Source: Nipponacmea schrenckii
Lineage: Eukaryota > Mollusca > Gastropoda > Lottiidae
Direction: 5' to 3'
Length of the DNA stretch: 64,000 bases
Assembly: GCA_030562195.1 (NCBI GenBank)
Contig: JAUJPP010000007.1
Coordinates: 19,837,769-19,901,768 of the forward strand
Every line of letters starts with the position of its first letter. Position 1 is the stretch's first letter. This document shows positions 50,080 to 60,600 of this stretch, in pieces. Under the pieces are notes generated by a model. The model did no database searches, was not told the origin of the DNA, and was given only the letters and a program-made list of their open reading frames with translations. The translations under genes and the position numbers were made by a program.

Positions 50080-50740
50080 TGTGGTTAAGAGGATTCTTTA
50101 AACAGGGATCAAGTTAGAATATCCTTTAAATATGGACATCTAGAACTCGGTGTGCGGCAATGTCTTTGAAGAGAAGAGATGTAGATTTGAAGGCTCTGGA
50201 AAATAGACATGTTGTCTTGAAGGATCTCTGAAAAAAAAGATGGGGTCAATAAGGTCTTTGAAAACAAGGACATGTCCCTTAAAACAGAGGAACCGTGTAA
50301 ACAAGGATGTTGCTTTAGGTTCCCTATAAACAGTAATATTTAACAGATGTTTCTAGGGGATCCCTTTAATCAGATGTTGCTATAGGATTCCTATAAATAG
50401 CGTAGTAGCTAGAGGATCCCTATAAAAAGTGATGTTCCTTGAGGATCCCTATAAACAGAGATGTTGCTAAAGGATCCCTATATACATAGATGTTGCAAGA
50501 TATTCCATAAAAACGGCGGTGTGGCTAGAGGATCCCTATAAACGAGCTCCCCTAGAAACAAGCTAAAGGATCCCTGATACAGAGCTGATGTCCGGGATAC
50601 CCATAAACAAAAATGTTGCTAGAATATCCCTATGAAATAGATGTCTCAAGATGATCCCAACATAGATGTTGCTATAAGATCCTTATAAACAAAAATGTGG
50701 TCTAAATGTCCTTGAAAACAGGGATGTTATCTCCTTTATC
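50080..50740 (+). repeat. Degenerate minisatellite, unit about 27-30 bp
   Basis: A unit close to GATGTTGCTAGAGGATCCC plus TATAAACA recurs at irregular spacing, about twenty diverged copies. GGATCCCT is the most conserved block. No open frame persists through it. Confidence 0.65.
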
Positions 50741-51948
50741 TATTATGTGAATGTTTAAATCTCAAAAAAAGGATTTTTCGTTTCCTCTTTGATCAGAAAA
50801 AAGCTTTTAATGATTATTATAAATAAAGGAAAATTGAACTTGGAAAAATAACAATTATATCTCGATTGATATCTTTCTGAACTTGTTTTATTCATACAAT
50901 TCTGCGATAAATTATTTAGTTTTTTATGCAATATTTTTAAACATTTTTGAATGAGAAATGGAAATCAATTATTTAAGTCACATTAGTGACAGGAAAGGGT
51001 TTTCAGTACAAATGTGTAATTTGTCATGTGGTTTTTGTTATGCAGTGTTTGTTACTTCCTGTGATTCTTGTTACATTTATTAAATTGTTATTTAAAATGT
51101 ATTGACCGCGTTGTTCTATTTTCTCAGATGAGGACTGTGTTATTGTTGTCCAAGTGTATCTTGCTTAATGGGTCTCCACTGCATTGGGGAGCTGTTATCA
51201 TTCATTTACAATAGCAATCAAAAGTCAAGTCAGCTACTTTGCCAGAGCTGAATTTGAGGGGATCACTTATTTTTTTTTGTGTCTTCCTATCCCAAAGAAA
51301 TTTCGATGTCGAAAACTAGAAATTCGGACAACGTATTTTCGACTATTCCGAGGCTCCAAAATTTCAAAAAAATGTCAATCTTTTTTTTTTGTTGATTTAT
51401 CAACCTGTGCAGAATTGACGGTTTTGAGAGATGACAATTGTTGAGGCTAACTCTCACCAGCTCTTGTTATTTTCACCATGTCCTTGTAAAATTCGCGTGA
51501 TTACATAAAGAAATCAACAGGAAACGCTATCGCTGTTGGACTATTCTTTATTGAAGGTCACTTAAATTAAAAAGATCACAGAGTTTATTAATCATAATGT
51601 CAACTCACATCATCAAAGTTATTGTATGGGTAATTACACCATTTGACTTCATTTGATGCTGTCATTTTATTTCATCGTGTATTGTTTTCAATGTGGTTTC
51701 AATTTCCAGGAGTATTTTAGAACTTCTTTGAACAGTTGCATTTCCAATCAAGAAATCTTATCTTACTTCTTTAAAGGGATTGCGAAGACGTTTGCCGGAA
51801 AATTGTTTAATATCGGGGTACAATCATTTCCAGATTTTGTCAAACCCCTATGGTACATGTGCAAAAACTCATATTATGTATCTACCGAATGTTTTAATAC
51901 CTTTACACTCCAGTCTTTATCCACGTGGAACGTCCCGATCTTGCATCA
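50741..51948 (+). other. Intergenic stretch before the retrotransposon
   Basis: AT-rich; short open frames at 51184-51444 and 51653-52021 show no domain pattern, and the second runs into the LTR. I saw nothing else. Confidence 0.35.
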
Positions 51949-51961
51949 GAGGGCCTTACAA
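51949..51961 (+). repeat. Left arm of a palindrome split by the retrotransposon
   Basis: GAGGGCCTTACAA pairs perfectly with TTGTAAGGCCCTC at 56248-56260 on the other side of the element; a further copy of the right arm is at 56291-56303. Without the element the arms would enclose a loop of about 28 bases. Confidence 0.75.
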
Positions 51962-51978
51962 GCCTCGATAATAAACTG

Positions 51979-52168
51979 TGTAATATACTTATTGGGTACG
52001 TTTTGTATTAATGTTCATTGAATTGGTTACGGGTACAAACTGTTTCAAGTTACGTTTTGTATGCACGATTATTGTAGCACGCTTATTGTAATCAGTTGAA
52101 TTAAAGGCTTGAAGTGTCTGGTCGTTGTCTGTGATGTCAGTCCGCCTATAAGTAGTAAAGATACTACA
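51979..52168 (+). repeat. 5' LTR
   Basis: 190 bp, TGTAAT...TACTACA with TG/CA ends. It differs from the 3' LTR at 52033, 52108 and 52145. A TATAAG at 52147 could serve as a promoter element. Confidence 0.93.
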
Positions 52169-52169
52169 A

Positions 52170-52187
52170 TTGGCGACGAGTTTGGTT
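52170..52187 (+). promoter_or_regulatory. Primer-binding site of the retrotransposon
   Basis: TGGCGACGAGTTTGG follows the 5' LTR after two bases, the expected place and TGG start for a tRNA primer-binding site. The tRNA was not identified. Confidence 0.6.
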
Positions 52188-52206
52188 ATAGTATTCCTTC
52201 ATTAGA

Positions 52207-53010
52207 ATGGCTGAAAATCACCTAGGAATAGGTGAATTCGACGAAACCAAAGAAACATGGAACAGCTATATTGAAAGGTTAAACCAATATTTTATAGTTT
52301 ACGACACACCAGACGATAAGAAAGTACCAAATTTGCTTATGCTAATTGGAGCAACAACCTATGGTTTATTAAAGAATCTTCTAGACCCAGAATTACCAAG
52401 TGCAAAACAGTATGATGAATTGGTGCAGGTTTTGAGAAATCATTTCAGTCCCACACCATTGACCATTTTTGAACGTTTCCAATTCTATAACAGACTTCAA
52501 AAGATGGAGAAAGCGTGGCAGTTTATTTTATGAACTTGAAAAAACTTGCAGCAATCTGCGACTTTCGAGCCATTCGAGATAGACTTGTTTGTTGGTTAAG
52601 AAATGAAGCGATCCAGAGAAGATTGTTAGCTACCAGAGAATTGACGATGCGTATAGCCTTTGAAACTGCATCAGCGATGGAATTAGCAGACAAAAATAGC
52701 CAGGAGTTGAGACCTAACCAAAATAGTAACCTGAATAGCAGTGTGAATGGTAATGGTTCGGAATCAAAGACCGTCAATAAGATATCTAATGAGCGGTACA
52801 ACTATGGTAAACGCAAGCCAGTTCAACGAAAATTTAACCAAGCCAATAATCAACAACGCAAAGAGCGGAACGCAGAAAAGTGTTACAGATGTGGAAATAG
52901 CCATAACCAGGCTAAGTGCCCGTTTCGTTCAGCGGATTGTTATTTGTGTAATAAACGAGGACACATAGCAAAGTTTGTCGCAGTAAGAGAAGTCAGTCTG
53001 AATATGATAC
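52207..53010 (+). pseudogene. Retrotransposon gag, frameshifted
   Basis: ATG 52207 opens a Gag-like frame (capsid region). It breaks near 52510, where the capsid continues in the +2 frame to about 52973. The nucleocapsid has a first knuckle CYRCGNSHNQAKC (CCHC). The second knuckle (CYLCNKRGH) loses its last Cys by a second single-base shift near 52973, after which the reading continues in the frame of the protease. Two shifts make this copy non-functional. Confidence 0.85.
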
Positions 53011-53017
53011 ACGGTTA

Positions 53018-56000
53018 GTGGAACAAGACGAATTTGGACTTTATACTGTGTATAAGACTACTCAGAACTCTGCATACATGGTGACGTTCAACATAGACAA
53101 TAAACCAGTCAACATGGAAATTGACACAGGTGCAGCCCTGACCTTGTTTAATGAACTTTTATATGAAAGGGAGTTTAGCCACTTACCTTTACAACCTGTA
53201 GACTTTTCCTTAAAAACTTACATTGGAGAAAGTGTTCCGATATTAGGTCAATTTGAAACTCAAGTGAACTACGGTGACTAATCAAAGAACTTACCTGTTG
53301 TAGTCGTCAAGGGGGATAATCCGATTGTGGTTGGTCGGAATTGGTTACAACATATCAAGCTGGATTGGAGGAATGTGTTTAAAGTAGACATTAATCAAAA
53401 CTGCGAACTTAATGCTGTCCTGACAAAATACCCAGAAGTGTTTGAAGAGGGGTTTGGAATAATCAATGGTTTTAAAGCCAATATTCGTTTGAAAAAGGAC
53501 ACAGTGCCATTTTACTTTAAGCCAAGGCCAGTGCCTTTTGCTGTGAAAGACTTAGTTTCCAAAGAACTTAATGGTATCATCACAAAAGTACCATACTCAG
53601 CATGGGCAACACCAATAGTTACAGTGCCAAAACCTGACCCTAAAACAATACGCTTGTGTGGAGACTATAAGGTCACGGTCAACCGCTGTATTGAAGTTCA
53701 GCAGTACCCAATACCAGCAGCGGAAGAAATATTTGCAACATTAGCGGGCGGGCGTTATTTTTCTAAATTGGATTTATCAAACGCCTATCAACAGCTTGAG
53801 CTTGATGAACCCTCCAGAAAAGTGATGACTATTAATACACACCAAGGACTTTACTGCTATAATCGACTGCCATTTGGTGTAGCTAGTGCTCCTGCCATCT
53901 TTCAATGTATCCTTGAGCAGATTCTACAAGGTGTGGATGGAGTAATGTGCCGTCTGGATGATATTTTAATATCAGCTAGTAAAGAGGAACATTTGAAGAA
54001 ATTAGACATTTTTTTGAAACGTCTAAGTGAACGTGGTATAAAACTTAGAAAGACTAAATGTGCATTCATGCAACCATCTGTGAAATATTTGGGACATACA
54101 ATAGATTGTGATGGTATACATCCACTACCGGATAAAGTGGCGGCAATAGAAAAAGCCTCAAACCCAAAGAATGTATCAGAACTTAAGTCGTTTCTAGGAT
54201 TGCTAAACTATTATGGGAAATTTCTTCCAAACCTATCAACATTGCATCCACTGCATGAACTTTTACAAAAAGATTTCAAATGGAACTGGACTCAAGACTG
54301 TGATCGTGCTTTTAATTTGTGTAAGCAGAAACTGTTACATAGTAAACTCTTAATTCATTATGATGCTAATAGACCATTAAAATTAGCATGTGACGCTTCA
54401 TCCTATGGTCTCGGCGCAGTAATTTCACACATCGATAGCAATGGACATGAGAGACCGATAGCCTTTGCATCACGAACATTGAGTCCCAGTGAAAAGAACT
54501 ATTCACAATTGGAACGTGAAGCCCTTTCCATCATATTTGGCATCAATAAGTTCCATCAATATTTGTATGGTAGAAGGTTCAATTTGAAAACTGATCACAA
54601 GGCCTTGACAACAATTTTAGGACCTCACACCAGCAGCACGACTTCAGAGGTGGGCATTAATCTTATCAGCATATTCTTACGACATTGTATATCGTAGATC
54701 AGAGGATAATGCGGATGCCCTGTCAAGCTGCCCAAGCCATCAAGACACAGAGGAAAGAGAGATTCATTACTTTTCCTATCTCGAGGAATTACCAGTCGAT
54801 AGTAAAAGACTAGCAGATGCTACCAGAAAAGACACTACCTTATCTCGTGTCTATGATTTCACTTTAAATGGCTGGCCTAACTCAATTACACATCCAGATC
54901 TTGTACCGTACTCACGTCGAAAAGATGAATTGACTACAGAGCAAGGATGTCTTCTGTGGGGCGTGCGAGTTATTATACCAACCAAATATAGACAACAACT
55001 TTTGGACGACCTTCATGAAGTTCATCCAGGAATGACTCGGATGAAGTCGTTAGCACGGAGTTACTTGTGGTGGCCGTCCCTAGATCAGGATATTGAACAC
55101 AAGGTGAGGAACTGTCAACCTTGCTTATCGTTACGTAACTCTCCACCACCCTCACCCTTAAAACCATGGATATGGCCAAACCGGCCATGGCAGCGGATTC
55201 ATTTGGATTTCGCCGAGTTTCAAAAACAACATTTTTTTAAACGTGATAGATAGTCACTCTAAGTGGTTAGAAGTATTTCAAATGCAGACCACTACTTCAG
55301 CTAAAACTTACACAATTTACGAGTCAAGAATTCAAAGACTTCTTAAGGAATAATTGCATTCGTCAAATTTTAACACCACCATACCATCCATCTTACAATG
55401 GTGCTGCAGAACGTTCTGTGCAGATTGTGAAACAATCATTATTAAAACAAGTACTTCATGGCAATAGAAATAAAACACTACAGCATAGACTGGATAATTT
55501 TTTATTCATGTATCGTATTACTACGCACACAGTGACTGGGAATCCTCCATGTGAACTTTGCCTGAAACGAATGGTTAGAAATAGATTTACCTTACTAAAA
55601 CCTCATTTAGAATCCTCAGTGGAAAGTAAACAACAACTACAAAAGAACAGACATGATATAAAATCCAAAGTTAGATATTTCAGTGAAGGACAATGTGTAA
55701 GTGTTAAAAACTTTTGGAACGGAAAGGAACGCTGGATCCCTGGTCGAGTAATCCGTAAACTAGAAGAGCAGACATTTCTGGTGAGAACAGGGGGTAAAAC
55801 GAGATACTGTCATATTGATCATCTTTTACCTAATTTTGAAACCAGTGATGTAAACTCTCATAGCCAAAACACTGTCCTGTCAGACACTAGGCTGGATGAC
55901 TCAGATCTAGATTTTCCTTTGCAGCCAACAACCCCACACATGCAGGTGCCTCCACTCCCAAGCGTTCCCTTGAAACGTTATCCACAGCGTATTAGACACA

Positions 56001-56023
56001 TCCCTGATAAACTGGACCTCTAA
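53018..56023 (+). pseudogene. Retrotransposon pol (protease, RT, RNase H, integrase), broken
   Basis: The protease has the DTGA active site (near 53129) and the GRNWL motif. An in-frame TAA at 53279-53281 lies between them. Reverse transcriptase spans about 53450-54200 (KLDLSNAYQQ, LPFGVASAP), but the catalytic box reads RLDD instead of YxDD (Arg codon 53951-53953). RNase H follows (DASSYGLGAVI, LEREAL). A frameshift near 54625 comes before the zinc-binding HHCC of integrase (CQPC at about 55117). A shift in a run of seven T near 55235 and a deletion near 55315 follow; the deletion removes the part that normally holds the second catalytic Asp. The C-terminal region continues to TAA at 56021-56023. 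Confidence 0.88.
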
Positions 56024-56035
56024 TGGTCAACATAT

Positions 56036-56047
56036 TAAAGGGGGAAA
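56036..56047 (+). other. Polypurine tract of the retrotransposon
   Basis: AAAGGGGGAAA directly before the 3' LTR, the usual plus-strand primer site. Confidence 0.8.
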
Positions 56048-56237
56048 TGTAATATACTTATTGGGTACGTTTTGTATTAATGTTCATTGAATTGGTTACG
56101 GTTACAAACTGTTTCAAGTTACGTTTTGTATGCACGATTATTGTAGCACGCTTATTGTAATCAGTTGAATTAAAGGTTTGAAGTGTCTGGTCGTTGTCTG
56201 TGATGTCAGTCCGTCTATAAGTAGTAAAGATACTACA
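56048..56237 (+). repeat. 3' LTR
   Basis: 190 bp, 187 identical to the 5' LTR, followed by the AACTG target duplication. Confidence 0.93.
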
Positions 56238-56242
56238 AACTG

Positions 56243-57634
56243 GAAGTTTGTAAGGCCCTCCTACCAGGTTATTATGGTTATTATCTGGGCTTGTAAGGCC
56301 CTCTGAGCTTTGGGGTCGTGTGAAATTTATTTTCAAGTGTATATCAATTCGAAAATCAATTAACATTAACATAAAATATGTACCCTTGTGTTTCTTGTAA
56401 AACTCTTCATTGTTCATCTTTAAGATACAACGTATTAATGTTTAAAATTACATGTTCTAAATATATCTGAAAATACCAGTAACTTAGAATGACTGCAAAT
56501 AATAACTCTCAGTTTTCCCTGTTCGTATAATATGAGTATCTGTCAGTGTAAAGGATCGGTATATAGGCAACAGTAAGGACCTCTCCCTCGGGCTCCCTAC
56601 AGACAGTTTGTGTCGTGAATGTACGAATAATTCATGTGACCGCATAAATCTGATCATTTTATCTCGGAATAACCCCCTTGTAAGATAACAAAAAGCAAAG
56701 TTTTGATTTTGATTTATGTAGAAGTTTTATTTCTTCTCTAAAAAAATAAATGTTGATGATATAAAACAAACCGTACATAAATACTTCAATATGCAGAGAA
56801 GATAAAACAGAGTTAACACAAACTATATCTGAACACAAACAATTTATTTTTATCTATTTTTATCACGTTACCGCTAGTTATATAATAAAGAAGGGAAAAA
56901 GGGAAAAAATATATTCAACACTATCACAGATATATATATATTAAATTATCTATAGGGATCTGACGCAGATTTTCTTATTATTCTAAAAGATTATCAGCAT
57001 TGTGTTTTCACAGTTATGTTAACCTATATGTAACGTTCGATTAATAATATTGTCAGGAACAAACTGATTTGATAGTCGCATGTGTTAAAAAAATCATTAA
57101 AAGGAAACATGCCGAGTTCTTCGAAGAAAGACACACATATTTTGCAGTGCAAAACATTATGAAGAAGAAAAAAACAATTTACGTTTATTATTATCTGTTT
57201 TATCACGTAACCGCATGTTATATATTGAAGAATGGAAAAAGGGATGCAAAATCCGCAAACCGGCAGCAAATAATGGCGTGTGGATTTTTTTTATTTGATT
57301 ATATTAGTTTTTTAGTTTTATCATTAACAGATTTTTGTTAATAATTGCGAAAATAGATATTTAAGACTCTGCATCCGCATCTGCATTGGGATATATATTA
57401 TAAATTCAAAAAACAATGAGCTAATCAAGGTAACACATATTAAGGTGAATGCAAATAAACAAAACGCAATGCAAAATACCTGAAACAAGGCACAGGTGAA
57501 AGTTTGAAGTAGACCAATGTATGTTCGATGATGAACTTCCAAATTACTGTCTTCTCTATTCACATCTTGTAAACGGCAAGCATTAGTTTTCACTTTTCGT
57601 GACGCAGTTTCTAAACGCCCCACTTCTACCTAAT
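56243..57634. other. Region between the retrotransposon and the channel gene
   Basis: AT-rich; contains two further TTGTAAGGCCCTC palindrome arms (56248 and 56291). Open frames near 57024-57623 have no domain pattern; part of this is probably 3' UTR of the channel gene on the minus strand. Confidence 0.4.
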
Positions 57635-60600
57635 TCACTTATGTGGTGGCTGATTCATTTTAATGGCCAAGGCCGAAGCTTGATCAGCTGCCATCATGAT
57701 TCCGTATTTTTCTAAATGACGCTTTTTAGCCTGCAAAAACAAACCATTTAACATTTCTAACCTTAATTATAGACGTCAGGCGAGAAAAACATACATATCT
57801 TTTAACATAGGCCTATATATTTAAGATCAAATATTTTTCATTATTTTAAAAATAATAGCTTTATAATGTGTTTTTTCTTTTATAAAGATATAACAATATT
57901 GATAAAATTGAACAAGCAAATGTCTCCGTGCTTTGTTAAACAAGTTTCACTCATTCAATTAATACTTTTTTATATTATGAAACGCTGAGTAATCAAAATA
58001 TAATGTTATACATTCATTTTATATTGTCCTTGTTATAACTCTGAATCGTGTTCCTTTAAGACGAAGTATTGTTTAGATCATGGAATTTTTTTTTTTTACC
58101 TGATATAACCTGTCCTTTTGTTTCATCAACCTTCTTCTTCTATAAGCCTACAATTATAAAAATCAGACAAATGAAATTGTTCTAGTTAACATAATGTTTT
58201 TGATACATGTATTAAGATTAGTAAAAAGGTACGAAGGGTCACCATGCGACATTTCAAGATTATGACCAAAAATTAAACTAATTTTGTTAAGGACAATTCC
58301 GCTGTTCTAAGATTGGATGTATGCACGTCCACGCGTCCAATTATACGAATTTGACAATCATAATACTGTTTTAATGGCGAAAATTATGAAGCCTTGTATA
58401 AAGAAAACAGTTAAAATTGCACTCGACTGAGACCATTCTAACTCGACTTAGTAATTATTCATCGAAAATATTTGAAATTGGACGTAAATCCAAGATCTAA
58501 GTGTTTTCAGACGATTAGTTTCATTAATATCTGAGCTAAGTGAGCCGTAAGTGGCAGGTACATGAAAAGTAATCTCATGCGTGAAGTATTAAAGGACAAA
58601 GGGGAATGCACACAGTTGAGAGAGAACTCTACAGAACTGCAGAAGATCAAAATATCAAGGCTCAAAGAAGAATAAAAAAGAAACCATGAGAGCAAGTCTC
58701 TCATTACTCAACCTCTGTAAAATCGATTTTTCATTTTTCTCTTTTTCTCACCAAAGCGGACGCCATCCTCAACCAGCAGGAGTAAGAGGGACACTAACAT
58801 AGGTTATACACTTTCCTTTGATAGTGAGCCATCTGTCAGACTTGTAATAAGTATACCTACAGAACTTATTTTATTGACATTCATTTAATGACTATGGAAG
58901 AGATCACGTCGAGCGGGAATTTAGGTCTTGAGTAGACTCTTTATTCAGTATAGACTCCAAAGTTGTTGATAAAAATAAAATTTGAATTAGGCATACGTTT
59001 TCCATACATATATTGGTCTTTGGAAAACGATTAGCAACAGTCCGTCTACTTAAAGTATTTAAGGAACAGTACATTACAACTGAACTTAAGTGAGTTGAGT
59101 GATTGGCCGAGAAATTAAATTGTTCGATAAATGTTTTAATAGATGAAGAGATTTCCCAGCGGATTTAAACAATAACTTTTTTGTAACAATAATAATGTTT
59201 ACCTGATTAAGTACAGTACTGGTATTTAGAGAATAAAGATTTTAACATTCTACGATACATTAACTTGTCAAAGATTTACTTATGTCTGTCAATTTATTGA
59301 TTAGTCAAATGGCATTCCCTTTTTCATAAAAAAAGATTGGTAATAACTTTATCAAAGCTATCATCGTAAAACATTATTTCAAATAAACACGTATTTTCCA
59401 GGTTTATGAGATACAGACTTTGGTTTGGATTTGTTTCTTTTCAAGAGCTGTGCAATCCTTATTGGAACTCTATCATAGATGTCTGCAGTTTGATTTAGTT
59501 AGTAATATATAGACTTGAATAACTTACTAGCTGACAGTGAACATTCTCCCCATCATCTGTAGAAAATGATCGTTCAGTTTGGTACTAAGAACATTTTGCG
59601 GATAGCATTGAAAAGAGCATTCAGAGACTAATCAGCAAATATGGAATATTCAGTCAGTCAATTCTTAGCATAATTTATCATGTGTTATACTAATATCTCA
59701 TGAGTCCACATTACAGAATCCTTATATAATCCGATAAATATAAAGAAACTTAGTAATTGTCCACAAAAATGCAATAGGTTTAAAGCGTTTCTTAATAATT
59801 ACTTAGCTTTTTGAGTATTCCAGATTTTACAGGGATTCTGTTACTCTTAAGAACTTAAATTGTCTGTCCATTCTAAATCGCAGTATCACATTATAAGAGT
59901 ATTAATATTTAGTATGAAACATAATATATGATAAAACAGCTTTCTGAGGATCTCGACTTGAGTCTATAAAATGATACTCAATGATACTTACAGTAAGATA
60001 AATATGTATCACAAACATTAGATGGAACAACAAGAGAATGATAGCTAGAGATGTAACAGCGTAAATATCCCATACAAAAACTTCGTCTCTACTCATTACT
60101 CTACACAGAGCTGCCATTACAGAATTCTCAGCTATCTGTAACCCAAGGAATACTAGAGTGGCTAACACATAAATATCCTGAAAAAATGAAACAAATCAAA
60201 GATTTACAACCGCTTAAAGTGACCGAAGAATTGAAAGGCCAAAATGAGTTTTACCATTGGACGTACCTGGTGTCAAACCTATGCGACAGAATCCCTCTAT
60301 ATTAAAAATGATTCATAAAACTAATTAATAGTCCATAAATTTGAAACAGGCTTACAAGGGTTTTAGCCAATATTTTCTTAGATTAATGGATATATCATCA
60401 TATATAGAGAATTTATTCTTTTGTAATGGTACCTGATGAGTAAATACAGAAGATATACTCTTATTGACCAAATGAGAGACTTTAAATTGTATGTCCATTC
60501 TAAGAAGTAGTGTTCCTTTACGCGAACATTGAAATGGGAACTAAAAGCTTAAGTCGGATTTTGCTTTCTGATTAGCACTGATGACCCCACTTAAAAAATA

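Larger units (their letters stand above)
51979..56237 (+). mobile_element. Ty3/gypsy-type LTR retrotransposon, full length but defective
   Basis: 4259 bp, with two 190-bp LTRs that differ at three positions and a 5-bp target duplication AACTG on both sides (51974-51978 and 56238-56242). The order is LTR, primer-binding region, gag with zinc knuckles, protease, reverse transcriptase, RNase H, integrase, polypurine tract, LTR, so it is Ty3/gypsy rather than Ty1/copia. No env-like frame is present. The coding part has several frameshifts, a stop and an internal integrase deletion, so it cannot move by itself. It sits between the Munc13-like gene and the channel gene, in the + orientation. Confidence 0.93.

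Noticed and set aside
51184..52021. Open frames before the retrotransposon as remains of a disrupted gene
   Set aside because: They lack recognisable domains; the second simply runs into the LTR, and joining it across the insertion gives no convincing continuation.
55418..56023. A separate host gene at the 3' end of the retrotransposon
   Set aside because: The sequence is the end of integrase with its DNA-binding tail, in the expected place before the polypurine tract and LTR; no env-like gene is present.
57024..57623. Open frames on both strands upstream of the channel gene's last exon
   Set aside because: Hydrophobic, AT-rich chance frames with no splice or domain support.
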